DNA of 37,480 nt. Source: a virus. Under the pieces are notes generated by a model that was not told the DNA's origin, did not search any database, and saw nothing but the letters and a program-made list of their open reading frames with translations. Positions within the stretch are counted from its first letter, which is position 1. The number at the start of each line of letters is the position of its first letter. Shown one piece after another: positions 5,981-12,388 of the stretch. The position numbers and the translations under genes are program-made. The stretch spans positions 1 to 37,480 of the IMG/VR virus record IMGVR_UViG_3300031669_000105; one strand, given 5' to 3'.

Positions 5981-6141
5981 TTTTTCACCCGCAATTTCTT
6001 AACTGAATTAACTCTATGTCCTGGCACCCCCCTTGCCCCCCACCTAACAACGGTTTGTTCGGTTACGTCAAGAGCCTGGGCCATTTCTCTGATGGTCATA
6101 CATAGCTCTTTACGTTTCTCTTGAAATTCAGTGGCGTTCAT
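5977..6141 (-). CDS. Small HTH regulator (Cro-like, 54 aa)
   Basis: The first gene of the leftward operon encodes a 54-residue protein. Residues 16-37 (TIREMAQALDVTEQTVVRW) form a typical helix-turn-helix of the Cro/CI class, followed by a short basic tail. GAGGTGA precedes ATG 6141. The stop overlaps the HNH start by ATGA. It is too short to hold a CI-type dimerisation domain. By position beside divergent promoters it probably controls the early switch, binding in 6142-6312. Confidence 0.75.
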   Translation of the reverse strand: MNATEFQEKRKELCMTIREMAQALDVTEQTVVRWGARGVPGHRVNSVKKLRVKK

Positions 6142-6177
6142 TAATCACCTCGCAAAGTAAAAATTAGCAGTTGATCT

Positions 6178-6206
6178 ACCTTATCAAGAACAAAATAAAA
6201 TGTCAA
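6178..6206 (-). promoter_or_regulatory. Leftward early promoter (sigma70-type)
   Basis: On the minus strand, TTGACA (6206-6201) is followed after 17 bases by TAAGGT (6183-6178). Transcription would start about 30 bases before the HTH gene and run through the leftward operon including the cassette genes. The -35 box is perfect; the -10 box is weak, which suggests regulation. Confidence 0.6.
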
Positions 6207-6230
6207 CGCAATAATTAACGCAAAAACCGC

Positions 6231-6259
6231 TTGACTTTGATTTTTATCGGTAGTAATTT
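6231..6259 (+). promoter_or_regulatory. Rightward early promoter (sigma70-type)
   Basis: TTGACT (6231-6236), a 17-base spacer and TAATTT (6254-6259) form a good promoter that faces right, about 47 bases before ATG 6313. CTACC occurs at 6176-6180 and as its complement GGTAG at 6249-6253, one in each promoter, which could be operator half-sites for the small HTH protein. No gene is seen in 6142-6312. Confidence 0.6.
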
Positions 6260-6312
6260 GGAATCAGTCAGGGCGATTATGCCAACAAATAAAACACCGG
6301 GAGAGAGGGATA

Positions 6313-6477
6313 ATGAATAAAAACATAGCTGAGATTAAAAGGTTGCAGGAAGAAGCCAACAACGCAAAAAGACAACTAATGAGCCTTGCGCGAAAAATGA
6401 TGGATCACGACACCAGAAAGGCTGAATCTTTAAACATTATCATTGGCAGACTTGAAGCATGGCAGAACAAAAAATGA
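6313..6477 (+). CDS. Small coiled-coil hypothetical protein (54 aa)
   Basis: First gene of the rightward early operon. ATG 6313 follows GGGAGAGAGGG. The product is highly charged and predicted helical (MNKNIAEIKRLQEEANNAK and onward), a likely short coiled coil. It overlaps the next gene by 19 bp in another frame. Function unknown; a regulatory or inhibitor role is only a guess from its position. Confidence 0.6.
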   Translation: MNKNIAEIKRLQEEANNAKRQLMSLARKMMDHDTRKAESLNIIIGRLEAWQNKK

Positions 6478-6845
6478 ACCCCAAACCAATAAAATACACC
6501 GAATGGCTCGAATCCCGCCGCGAGTTTATGGCCCGTATCGGCTGGACAGATGCCGAATTATCAGACGATGCTTTTATCCCTGAATACCGCGCAATGCTGA
6601 TTGCGCTGAAAAAGGCTTGCACTGTTCAAGGCATGGCCTACACATTGGGCAGCACCGCGCCAACGGTTATGAATGATAGGCAGCTTCTAGGCATCCTGGC
6701 GCGGTCGAGGGGGGGGAGCAATGTTCCGGTGCGCCTATACTCACACAACAATAAAATGATGACATGTCAGCAAGTGGCAGACTTTGAGAAATGCGGCTAC
6801 AACACCGCATACGCAAGATTAAATAAGGGGGTGTGGGCGAAATGA
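6459..6845 (+). CDS. Hypothetical phage protein with C-terminal HTH-like region
   Basis: The 128-residue protein has a helical N-terminal part (residues 10-60) and a C-terminal stretch MMTCQQVADFEKCGYNTAYA (about 99-118) that reads as a helix-turn-helix. Start could be 6459 or ATG 6474; neither has a strong ribosome site. It overlaps genes on both sides, the downstream one by ATGA. Possibly a DNA-binding early regulator. Confidence 0.6.
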   Translation: MAEQKMNPKPIKYTEWLESRREFMARIGWTDAELSDDAFIPEYRAMLIALKKACTVQGMAYTLGSTAPTVMNDRQLLGILARSRGGSNVPVRLYSHNNKMMTCQQVADFEKCGYNTAYARLNKGVWAK

Positions 6846-6985
6846 AACTCTTTTCAAAGCGGCACAATCTATACAACGACGAGGCAGCGAAGAGGCGCAT
6901 GGTGCGCGAATTGGTGGGCGGGACAATTCTTTTTGTAGTTGCCCTAGTCTGCACTGTTGTTTTTCTTCAAAACATGGGAGGGTGA
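6842..6985 (+). CDS. Small single-TM protein (47 aa)
   Basis: The start overlaps the upstream stop as ATGA. The 47-residue product has a basic N-terminal half and one membrane segment (about residues 25-43, GGTILFVVALVCTVVFL). It ends three bases before the next ATG. The tight coupling supports translation. Function unknown; likely inner membrane. Confidence 0.6.
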   Translation: MKLFSKRHNLYNDEAAKRRMVRELVGGTILFVVALVCTVVFLQNMGG

Positions 6986-6988
6986 GGT

Positions 6989-7243
6989 ATGAAAACACCA
7001 GGCTACGAAATAGAATGCGACGTTTGCCATAAAAAAGAGTTTTTCCAAGAGGGCGAGGACGCTACCCTTGTTGGTGATTGGTATTACGGAATTCCTGGCA
7101 ATGGCGGCCACCTATGCACAGATTGTTGGAACTCACAGGAGAACACCAGGGACGAACAGGAGAGGCTTGCAAGGTTTGAAGATGGCGAGGATATAATCCC
7201 GTATGCTTCAGCGATCCGCGAAAACCTTTTTATACCGGAGTAA
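6989..7243 (+). CDS. Zinc-ribbon hypothetical protein (84 aa)
   Basis: IECDVCHKKEFF at residues 8-19 and HLCTDCWNSQ near 41-50 give two CxxC pairs of a zinc ribbon, followed by an acidic helical tail. GGGAGG lies before ATG 6989. Seven bases separate it from the methyltransferase gene. No specific family recognised. Confidence 0.65.
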   Translation: MKTPGYEIECDVCHKKEFFQEGEDATLVGDWYYGIPGNGGHLCTDCWNSQENTRDEQERLARFEDGEDIIPYASAIRENLFIPE

Positions 7244-7249
7244 TAAAAA

Positions 7250-7810
7250 ATGGAAAATGTTTGCATCCCAGAAGCCACGAGCGGTAATTGGCGCGTTGAA
7301 AAATTCACCACCGACAGAATGGACTTCAGATCACTTGCGAGTGGCAGAGGCGTCCCGATTGGCAAAACATATACGCGGCTGATGTGCGGAAGTACTTTGG
7401 TTATGTCCGACACCCCGGCAGAAATGCGGGACCATAGCTATGCTGTTCATAATGCCAAAGGGTCATGTTTAATAAATGGCCTAGGTATCGGAATGGTGCT
7501 TAAAAACATCCTATTGAAACCGTCCGTGACAGATGTAACAGTGGTGGAGCTATCGCAAGACGTTATTGATATGGTTGGGCCGCATTATTCTGACCCGCGT
7601 GTCACTATTGTGTGTGCCTCGGCCTTTGATTATGTGCCTCCAAAAGGTAAAAAATACGGGATGGTCTGGCATGATATCTGGAGCTATATCTGCGGAGACA
7701 ACATTGAAGAAATGAAAAAACTTCATCGTAAGTATGGCCGAAAAACAGAATGGCAAGGAAGTTGGTGCCGTGAAGAATGTGAAAGGGCCAACAGGCCAGG
7801 GAGGTGGTAA
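7250..7810 (+). CDS. Putative SAM-dependent methyltransferase-like protein
   Basis: The 186-residue protein has the order of a class I methyltransferase fold: SCLINGLGIGMVL (SAM-binding glycine loop, about residues 72-84), VTVVELS (acidic end of strand 2, about 95-101), VTIVCASAFDY (about 118-128) and YGMVWHDIW. The closest pattern I know is spermidine-synthase-like phage proteins. It is short and lacks an obvious DPPY or catalytic Cys, so DNA methylation is not supported. Substrate unknown. The WQGSWCREECER end recurs in such phage proteins from memory. Confidence 0.65.
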   Translation: MENVCIPEATSGNWRVEKFTTDRMDFRSLASGRGVPIGKTYTRLMCGSTLVMSDTPAEMRDHSYAVHNAKGSCLINGLGIGMVLKNILLKPSVTDVTVVELSQDVIDMVGPHYSDPRVTIVCASAFDYVPPKGKKYGMVWHDIWSYICGDNIEEMKKLHRKYGRKTEWQGSWCREECERANRPGRW

Positions 7811-7811
7811 G

Positions 7812-8075
7812 ATGCCAGCAATAAACCTTGAAAACAGCACCATGAGCGTAATCCCGGTATCTCGCCGGGGCATAATGATGAACGCGATTATCTGCTACAT
7901 GGATAAGGAACAGATATACAACGCCCTGCTTGAGATGCGGAAAGCCCTGACCTCGGCGGTGTGGGCGGAGATGATGATGCGAGTTTGCGCTGATTTGGAT
8001 TTGAATCAAGACCTTGTGAAAGAGGTTGATAGCCTTAAGGCTCACATAACTTTCTTGCAAGAGCGGCGTTACTAG
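7812..8075 (+). CDS. Hypothetical protein (87 aa) upstream of recombination genes
   Basis: GGAGGT sits 7-12 bases before ATG 7812, so I choose this start rather than the longer frame that overlaps the methyltransferase-like gene. The product is mostly helical (EQIYNALLEMRKALTSAVW and a C-terminal coiled region). Its place before the ERF gene suggests an accessory or regulatory role in recombination. No family recognised. Confidence 0.6.
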   Translation: MPAINLENSTMSVIPVSRRGIMMNAIICYMDKEQIYNALLEMRKALTSAVWAEMMMRVCADLDLNQDLVKEVDSLKAHITFLQERRY

Positions 8076-8103
8076 CCATCAACCCATTAAGTGGAGATAC
8101 ACC

Positions 8104-8835
8104 ATGACAGAATCGAACGAGCTTGTTGTACACGAAAATTCACCGGCTGCAATGATCCAGGCAGCAATTTCCGGCAACGCTGATCTGGAAAAGCTGGAAA
8201 AGCTCATGCAGATTCAGGAGCGGTGGGAAGCGAACGAGGCGAAGAAAGCCTATGTTGTGGCAATGGCAGCTTTCAAGGCGAACCCGCCACGGATTGAGAA
8301 AACTAAACAGGTTAGCTTCGCAACCGCCAAGGGCAAGACAGAATATAAACATGCTCTTTTGGCTGATGCCGCAGAGATAATCAATAAGGCCCTGTCGGCC
8401 AATGGGTTGTCCGCAACCTGGAAAACATGCCAGCAGGAAAACAAGATCACCGTAACCTGTATGATAACGCACAAAATGGGGCACAGCGAAAGTACATCGC
8501 TGACAGCCAGCCCTGACGATTCAGGTGGAAAAAATAGCATACAGGCTATTGGCTCAACTGTTTCTTACCTAGAGCGGTACACGTTGTTTTCCCTGACCGG
8601 TCTAGCATCTCACGACATGGACGATGATGGGGCCAAGACGGAAACAATCAGCGACGAGCAGGCAAACACTCTCCATGCGCTAATCAATGACAACGATATG
8701 AACGCGGATGGTAAATATCTGCCCCGCCTGCTGGCATATCTCAAGGTTGACACGCTTGATGATCTGCTGGCCCGCGACTTTATCAAGGCGCAAACGGCAA
8801 TCAAGCAGGCCATTGCAAAGAGGGGCGCGAAATGA
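8104..8835 (+). CDS. erf: ERF-family single-strand annealing protein
   Basis: Erf promotes annealing of complementary single strands and, in P22, circularises incoming DNA. The 243-residue protein has the ERF core at about residues 45-180: AYVVAMAAFKANPP, KYKHALL-type and LADAAEIINKALSANGLS segments, then SIQAIGSTVSYLERYTLFSL and the acidic DMDDDGA end. The C-terminal 60 residues form a small helical domain. GTGGAGAT precedes ATG 8104. It is coupled by ATGA to the exonuclease gene, the classical annealase-exonuclease pair. Confidence 0.92.
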   Translation: MTESNELVVHENSPAAMIQAAISGNADLEKLEKLMQIQERWEANEAKKAYVVAMAAFKANPPRIEKTKQVSFATAKGKTEYKHALLADAAEIINKALSANGLSATWKTCQQENKITVTCMITHKMGHSESTSLTASPDDSGGKNSIQAIGSTVSYLERYTLFSLTGLASHDMDDDGAKTETISDEQANTLHALINDNDMNADGKYLPRLLAYLKVDTLDDLLARDFIKAQTAIKQAIAKRGAK

Positions 8836-9431
8836 TTACCGAGAACTTCGAGCAATGCAGTCCTGAGTGGTTTGCCGCCCGCCTTGGCAGGCCAAGCGCA
8901 AGCCAGTTTGACAAGGTCATCACAACCAAGGGTGAACGATCAAAACAGCGCACCAAGTACATGTACCAGCTTGCCGGTGAGCGCATATCAGGCGCACGGG
9001 AAGAATCGTACACCAACGCGGCCATGCAGCGTGGCACCGAAATGGAGCCTGAAGCGCGGGCACTGTACGAGCTGTTGCATGATGCCCAGGTCGATCAAGT
9101 CGGAATGTGCTACAAAGACGAAGCCCGCTTGTTCTCCTGTTCGCCTGATGGACTTGTTGGACCCACGGGCGGGCTTGAGATTAAATGCCCGTCTATGGCG
9201 GTGCATATCGAGTATCTGATGGGCGGGAAGCTGCCCACCGACTATTACCAGCAGGTCCACGGATCACTGCTTATCACTGGCCGGGAATGGTGGGATTTTG
9301 CAAGCTATTACCCAGGAATCAAGCCGTTAATTGTGCGTGTTTATCCTGATGAAAAATTCCTTGCAGCTCTCGAGTCTGAACTGATATGCTTTTGTGAAGA
9401 GCTTGCGGAGGTTGTCGAAAAAATCAAATGA
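8832..9431 (+). CDS. Lambda-type (YqaJ) exonuclease
   Basis: This 5'-3' double-strand exonuclease would make the 3' overhangs used by the ERF protein. The protein starts with the family signature SPEWFAARLGRPSASQF. The PD-(D/E)xK nuclease centre is SCSPDGL (Asp106) and LEIKCPS (Glu116, Lys118), with Glu70/Glu72 upstream and a conserved Gln in YYQQVHG. At 199 residues it is of normal length for the family. It is directly coupled to the ERF gene. Confidence 0.92.
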   Translation: MITENFEQCSPEWFAARLGRPSASQFDKVITTKGERSKQRTKYMYQLAGERISGAREESYTNAAMQRGTEMEPEARALYELLHDAQVDQVGMCYKDEARLFSCSPDGLVGPTGGLEIKCPSMAVHIEYLMGGKLPTDYYQQVHGSLLITGREWWDFASYYPGIKPLIVRVYPDEKFLAALESELICFCEELAEVVEKIK

Positions 9432-9443
9432 AAAAACTCCGTA

Positions 9444-9539
9444 CCAGCAATCGGGGCTTGAACAGAAATCGCCTATCCTTCACATCTCCCCACCGTATCT
9501 AGGTGTATACGGGGCGTGTGGCTACGCCGCAATTGCTGG
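9444..9539. other. Structured intergenic element with three nested stems
   Basis: CCAGCAAT (9444-9451) pairs perfectly with ATTGCTGG (9532-9539) and encloses two perfect hairpins: CCGTAT/ATACGG (9493-9498 with 9507-9512) and GGCGT/ACGCC (9513-9517 with 9524-9528). It fills the gap between the exonuclease gene and the tRNA-like element. The shape recalls a degenerate tRNA on the minus strand, with GTTCAAGCC near the expected T-loop, but the T-stem does not pair. It could be a folded RNA, a processing site, or a decayed tRNA gene. Confidence 0.5.
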
Positions 9540-9563
9540 AATCACCTGAAATTTAAAGTTTGG

Positions 9564-9641
9564 AGCATGGTGGCGAAATTGGTAGACGCGGTGGCCCAAA
9601 GCCATGCCAAATGCGTGCAGGTTCAAATCCTGCCCATGCTC
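9564..9641 (+). tRNA. tRNA-Leu-like element with atypical anticodon arm
   Basis: The acceptor stem AGCATGG/CCATGCT (9564-9570 with 9634-9640) pairs 7 of 7. The D-arm GCG...CGC has the leucine-type loop AAATTGGTAGA. The T-arm GCAGG/CCTGC with loop TTCAAAT is perfect, and a short class II variable arm (ATGC/GCGT) is possible. The anticodon region is abnormal: GTGGC/GCCAT closes a 5-base loop CCAAA. Opening one pair gives a 7-base loop CCCAAAG with CAA as anticodon (Leu), but C instead of the invariant T at position 33 and only four stem pairs. It may be a decayed or altered tRNA. CCA is not encoded. Confidence 0.6.
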
Positions 9642-9679
9642 ATTTTTATCAAATATTGCTTTATAACTTGGAGGGTAAA

Positions 9680-9916
9680 ATGGAAAAGTGCAAAGAGAAT
9701 GTGATGCATGGGTTTCATCTATACAGTTGTTCTAGGAAGCCATGGAAAGATGGGTTTTGCAAACAGCATCATCCCGAAACGGTAAAGGCCCGTGACGAAG
9801 AACGAACCAGAAAATATAATGAGAAACAAGCCTGCTCTCCGTGGCGGTTGCTTGAAAAAGCAAACGCTCGAATAGTGGAGCTAGAAGCAGAATTGCAAGA
9901 GTTGCGCGGCAAATGA
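9680..9916 (+). CDS. Small Cys/His hypothetical protein (78 aa)
   Basis: ATG 9680 follows TTGGAGGG; the longer frame from 9560 would cross the tRNA-like element and is not used. The protein has a Cys/His N-terminal part ending in GFCKQHHPE and a charged, coiled C-terminal half. The same GFCK-HH motif opens the HNH protein at 11523, so the two may share a DNA-binding module. It overlaps the next gene by ATGA. Function unknown. Confidence 0.65.
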   Translation: MEKCKENVMHGFHLYSCSRKPWKDGFCKQHHPETVKARDEERTRKYNEKQACSPWRLLEKANARIVELEAELQELRGK

Positions 9917-10335
9917 AAGACGACACCATCACCATAAACAGCCTACCAGCCCTGGCGCAAGCGTTGACAATGATCGACGAAGCTTGGCATGAGCAGCATT
10001 TTCTTGAAATCAAGATAGTGCGCCGGGCCAAGCAACGAACCGACCAGCAGCGCAAGGCTATAGAGGTGTATTGCCGGGAGCTGGCAACCGTGCTAAACGG
10101 TGCCGGTCTTGACCAACGGGCGGTATTGGCAAAGATGAAAGAAGGGGTGGAAATTCCCTGGTCGCAAGACACGGTAAAGGACACGCTATGGCGGCGCATC
10201 CAGGTTGCAATACTTGGCAAGAAATCCACAACAAAACTCAATGCCGATGAAGTGTCGCGGGTGTATGATACGCTGAACAGGTGGACAGGAACAACTTTTG
10301 GCATATCAGTGCCATTTCCAGAGAGGAAGGAATGA
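9913..10335 (+). CDS. NinB/Orf-like recombination protein (tentative)
   Basis: The 140-residue protein has a basic segment KQRTDQQRKAIEVYCRELA (about residues 36-55), a middle WSQDTVKDTLWR, and an end DTLNRWTGTTFGISVPFP. The NinB/Orf family binds single-stranded DNA and loads recombination proteins; the RTxDQQRK-like part and the C-terminal 'PFP' pattern fit phage proteins annotated that way, from memory. The location beside ERF and exonuclease genes agrees. The family call is uncertain; the gene itself is well supported by coupling on both sides. Confidence 0.55.
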   Translation: MKDDTITINSLPALAQALTMIDEAWHEQHFLEIKIVRRAKQRTDQQRKAIEVYCRELATVLNGAGLDQRAVLAKMKEGVEIPWSQDTVKDTLWRRIQVAILGKKSTTKLNADEVSRVYDTLNRWTGTTFGISVPFPERKE

Positions 10336-10487
10336 GAGAACATTTTGACGCACTAAACACGCTTGCATCGGAGTTTGACGGATTACCAAAATCGGCATAC
10401 ATAACGCACCTTGTGGAGAAGTTTTGAATTACCGAATTACAGGCGGCGGCATTGGTTGAATCGTGGTTATCATTAGGAGGAAGGTAA
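10332..10487 (+). pseudogene. Small gene interrupted by an in-frame TGA
   Basis: ATG 10332 overlaps the previous stop (ATGA). The frame gives 31 residues ending LVEKF, then TGA at 10425-10427, then 19 more sense codons (ITELQAAALVESWLSLGGR) and TAA at 10485. The part after the TGA reads like normal helical protein. One change (GGA to TGA) would explain it, giving a 51-residue protein. Genes here end in TGA routinely, so the code is standard. Either the gene is broken, the short form is the product, or the TGA is read through at some level. Confidence 0.5.
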
Positions 10488-10488
10488 A

Positions 10489-11037
10489 ATGGAAGAAACA
10501 AAGTTTGTAGGTTTCCCAAAAATGGCACGACTATCCCGAGAGTGTGTAATCACAGAAAAAATTGATGGAACAAACGCCCAAGTTTGCATCACAGAAGATG
10601 GGAAGTTTCTTGTCGGCAGTCGGACAAGGTGGATAACCCCAGAAAATGACAACATGGGGTTTGCGCGGTGGGCAATGGAACACAAAGACGAGCTGATGCT
10701 CCTCGGACCAGGACAACACTTTGGCGAGTGGTGGGGCCAAGGAATACAGAGGAAATACGACCTTAAAGAAAAAAGGTTTTCGCTCTTTAATGTCCACCGA
10801 TGGGCTGACCCTATTGTTCGTCCAGCGTGTTGCCATGTAGTGCCGGAATTGTTCAGGGGCGTGTTCACCACAGATATAGCAGATAGGTGTATTATGAATC
10901 TAAAACATGGTGGAAGCGTAGCGGCCCCCGGATTTCTTAAACCAGAGGGCATTGTGATTTTTCACACTGCCAAGGGTTTTCTTTTTAAAAAGACGATTGA
11001 AAAAGACGAAGTGCCCAAGTGTTTGGCTGGGCTTTAA
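10489..11037 (+). CDS. RNA ligase (Rnl2-like nucleotidyltransferase)
   Basis: The enzyme would seal 5'-phosphate and 3'-hydroxyl RNA ends using ATP. Motif I is EKIDGTN with Lys24 as the adenylated residue. Later motifs are visible: the FGEWWGQGIQRKYD region, FSLFNVHRW, PEGIVIF (motif IV) and FLFKKTIEKDE (motif V). At 182 residues it holds only the adenylyltransferase core and lacks the C-terminal domain of T4 Rnl2. AGGAGG precedes ATG 10489. A tRNA-like element lies about 850 bp upstream, so tRNA repair after host anticodon cleavage is a possible role. Confidence 0.85.
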   Translation: MEETKFVGFPKMARLSRECVITEKIDGTNAQVCITEDGKFLVGSRTRWITPENDNMGFARWAMEHKDELMLLGPGQHFGEWWGQGIQRKYDLKEKRFSLFNVHRWADPIVRPACCHVVPELFRGVFTTDIADRCIMNLKHGGSVAAPGFLKPEGIVIFHTAKGFLFKKTIEKDEVPKCLAGL

Positions 11038-11089
11038 ACTATGAGCAATGACGCAACAGCAGCACAACGCAATAATCCGATTTTTTTAT

Positions 11090-11118
11090 TTGACTTAAAC
11101 TTACCCATGGGATATGCT
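11090..11118 (+). promoter_or_regulatory. Strong sigma70-type promoter for a probably leaderless mRNA
   Basis: TTGACT (11090-11095), 17 bases, TATGCT (11113-11118). The expected start of transcription is 11125-11126, and ATG of the zinc-ribbon gene is at 11126. The gap 11038-11125 otherwise holds only a 26-codon frame at 11041 that I do not call. The layout matches the promoter at 13823. Confidence 0.7.
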
Positions 11119-11125
11119 TAAAGAC

Positions 11126-11248
11126 ATGAAAAAAATAAAAGTAGTTCGGCTGGAATGTTTACGGTGTGGGCACAAGTGGACCCCAAGGGGAGAAACCATA
11201 ACAATTTGCCCTAAGTGCAAGTCTCCCTATTGGGACCGAAAAAAATGA
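11126..11248 (+). CDS. Small zinc-ribbon protein (40 aa), copy 1
   Basis: The 40-residue product has CLRCGHKWTPR and CPKCKSPYWDRKK, a complete four-Cys zinc ribbon. It is a paralogue of the protein at 13858 (shared CxRCGH-W-PR and ICPKCKS-Y). No ribosome binding site precedes the ATG; the promoter places the ATG at about +1, so the mRNA is probably leaderless, as for lambda cI. The stop overlaps the next start by ATGA. Proteins of this type are common in prophages and bacteria but I know no proven function; DNA or RNA binding is likely. Confidence 0.75.
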   Translation: MKKIKVVRLECLRCGHKWTPRGETITICPKCKSPYWDRKK

Positions 11249-11526
11249 GCTTCCAAAAATCGGTAGCATGGCGGTCTAAAAAGTACCTGGCTTGGATTGA
11301 TTCTCTTGAGTGCATTCATTGCCAAGGTTCTGGTGGAGATCACCACCACCTAATCGGGATTGGTAGCATGGGCGGTATGGGAACAAAAGCCCCGGATTCT
11401 ATGGCTATGCCGATGTGCCGGGAATGCCACGGCATGTTCCACCTACACTCTGAGCTATGGCCGCTGCAATGGGAATATATATCCAGGACTCTTGATAGGG
11501 CTACGAGGGAAGGGGTTTTAAAATGA
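11245..11526 (+). CDS. DUF968/Ref-like HNH nuclease-type protein
   Basis: The 93-residue protein has CIHCQGSGGDHHHLIG, then GGMGTKAPDSMAMPMCRECH and a final HGMFHLH. This Cys pair, HH, and Cys-x-x-CH order is that of the DUF968 family, related to the RecA-dependent nuclease Ref of phage P1. ATG 11245 is used because it overlaps the preceding stop by ATGA; the frame is open to 11215. The protein is coupled to the HNH gene downstream. Likely role: structure-specific or nicking nuclease in recombination. Confidence 0.7.
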   Translation: MSFQKSVAWRSKKYLAWIDSLECIHCQGSGGDHHHLIGIGSMGGMGTKAPDSMAMPMCRECHGMFHLHSELWPLQWEYISRTLDRATREGVLK

Positions 11527-12302
11527 AAACATGCACTGTTCGGGGGTGTGAATTACCGATGTATGGCAAAGGATTTTGCAAAAAGCACCACCAGTGGCAT
11601 TGGAAAAGGGGGCTTCTCCCTCCAGATAAAACTATAGAAGAAAGGTTTTGGGACAATACGAAAGTTTGCGATGATGATCAGTGTTGGGAATGGGTGGCAG
11701 GCAAACACGTGCAGGGATACGGCGAGTTTAAGCGCAGCGGGTACGGACGGGCGCACAGATACAGCTATGCAACTTTCCTGGGAGAACTAAAGGCAAGCGA
11801 CTTCGTTCTTCATAAATGCAACAACCCTAAATGCGTAAACCCTTCCCACCTATATGCTGGAACACATCAAGATAACATGGGAGATATGGCATTGTCTGGT
11901 GTTCAGCGCGGGAATGGGTCACGCTTAACAGCGGTGGATGCTCTGAACATCCTCAAACTGAGAATCTCTGGGGTGATGATAAAAGAAATAACCAAGACAA
12001 CGGGTTTTACGAAAACAGAGATTTTGGGAATAACAGCGCGTGGTAATTTTTCGTGGGACAGCGATGTATTAGAACTATTGAAAGAATATAGAAGTCTTCC
12101 AAGGCAATCACTAAAGGGTTCAGAAATAAAAGCTGCAAAGATTACAGCATTAGACGCCATGCAAATATTCGTATCAAAAGAAAAAGCTTCCGTAATTGCT
12201 GGGCTATTTGGAATATCAAAAACGCTAGTTGGAAATATAAAAAGGAAAACCGCATGGAAGCATATTCATCACCTTGCCACCTTTGAGGAACTAATCAAAT
12301 GA
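11523..12302 (+). CDS. HNH homing endonuclease with DNA-binding repeats
   Basis: The 259-residue protein starts with a Cys/His module (CELPMYGKGFCKKHH). The HNH_3 domain follows at about residues 35-115: WEWVAGKHVQGYGEF, RAHRYSYATFLGEL, VLHKCNNPKCVNPSHLY. The C-terminal half has two repeats with a helix-turn-helix look (starting RLTAVDALNILKLRISG and KITALDAMQIFVSKEKAS), as in the DNA-recognition parts of homing enzymes such as I-HmuI. It is coupled at both ends by ATGA. It probably spreads itself between phage genomes. No intron border is seen. Confidence 0.85.
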   Translation: MKTCTVRGCELPMYGKGFCKKHHQWHWKRGLLPPDKTIEERFWDNTKVCDDDQCWEWVAGKHVQGYGEFKRSGYGRAHRYSYATFLGELKASDFVLHKCNNPKCVNPSHLYAGTHQDNMGDMALSGVQRGNGSRLTAVDALNILKLRISGVMIKEITKTTGFTKTEILGITARGNFSWDSDVLELLKEYRSLPRQSLKGSEIKAAKITALDAMQIFVSKEKASVIAGLFGISKTLVGNIKRKTAWKHIHHLATFEELIK

Positions 12303-12388
12303 CCCCCTGGCAGAAAATAACGATGGCCCTGCTAATAGCCCTTCTGGGCGTAAACCTGCTTTGTATCCATTTGGGGGTGTATAGATGA
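12299..12388 (+). CDS. Tiny membrane protein (29 aa)
   Basis: ATG 12299 overlaps the HNH stop and its own stop overlaps ATG 12385, both as ATGA. The product MTPWQKITMALLIALLGVNL and nine further residues is almost entirely one membrane segment. Precise coupling on both sides supports translation. Function unknown; tiny membrane proteins often modulate a host membrane complex. Confidence 0.55.
   Translation: MTPWQKITMALLIALLGVNLLCIHLGVYR

Noticed and set aside
5819-6124. 101-codon plus-strand frame
   Set aside because: It is the complement of the HNH and HTH genes, which have motifs, ribosome sites and ATGA coupling.
7605-8060. 151-codon minus-strand frame
   Set aside because: Shadow of the methyltransferase-like gene and its neighbour; His/Tyr-rich random composition.
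9444-9539. A second, intact tRNA on the minus strand
   Set aside because: The outer and inner stems form, and GTTCAAGCC looks like a T-loop, but the T-stem has mismatches and the anticodon loop is eight bases. Kept only as a structured element.
9516-9704. 62-codon plus-strand frame across the tRNA-like element
   Set aside because: It is read from the tRNA-like and intergenic structure; no ribosome site and no protein-like pattern.
11041-11121. 26-codon ORF after the RNA ligase
   Set aside because: It overlaps the promoter at 11090-11118 and has no ribosome site; composition is uninformative.
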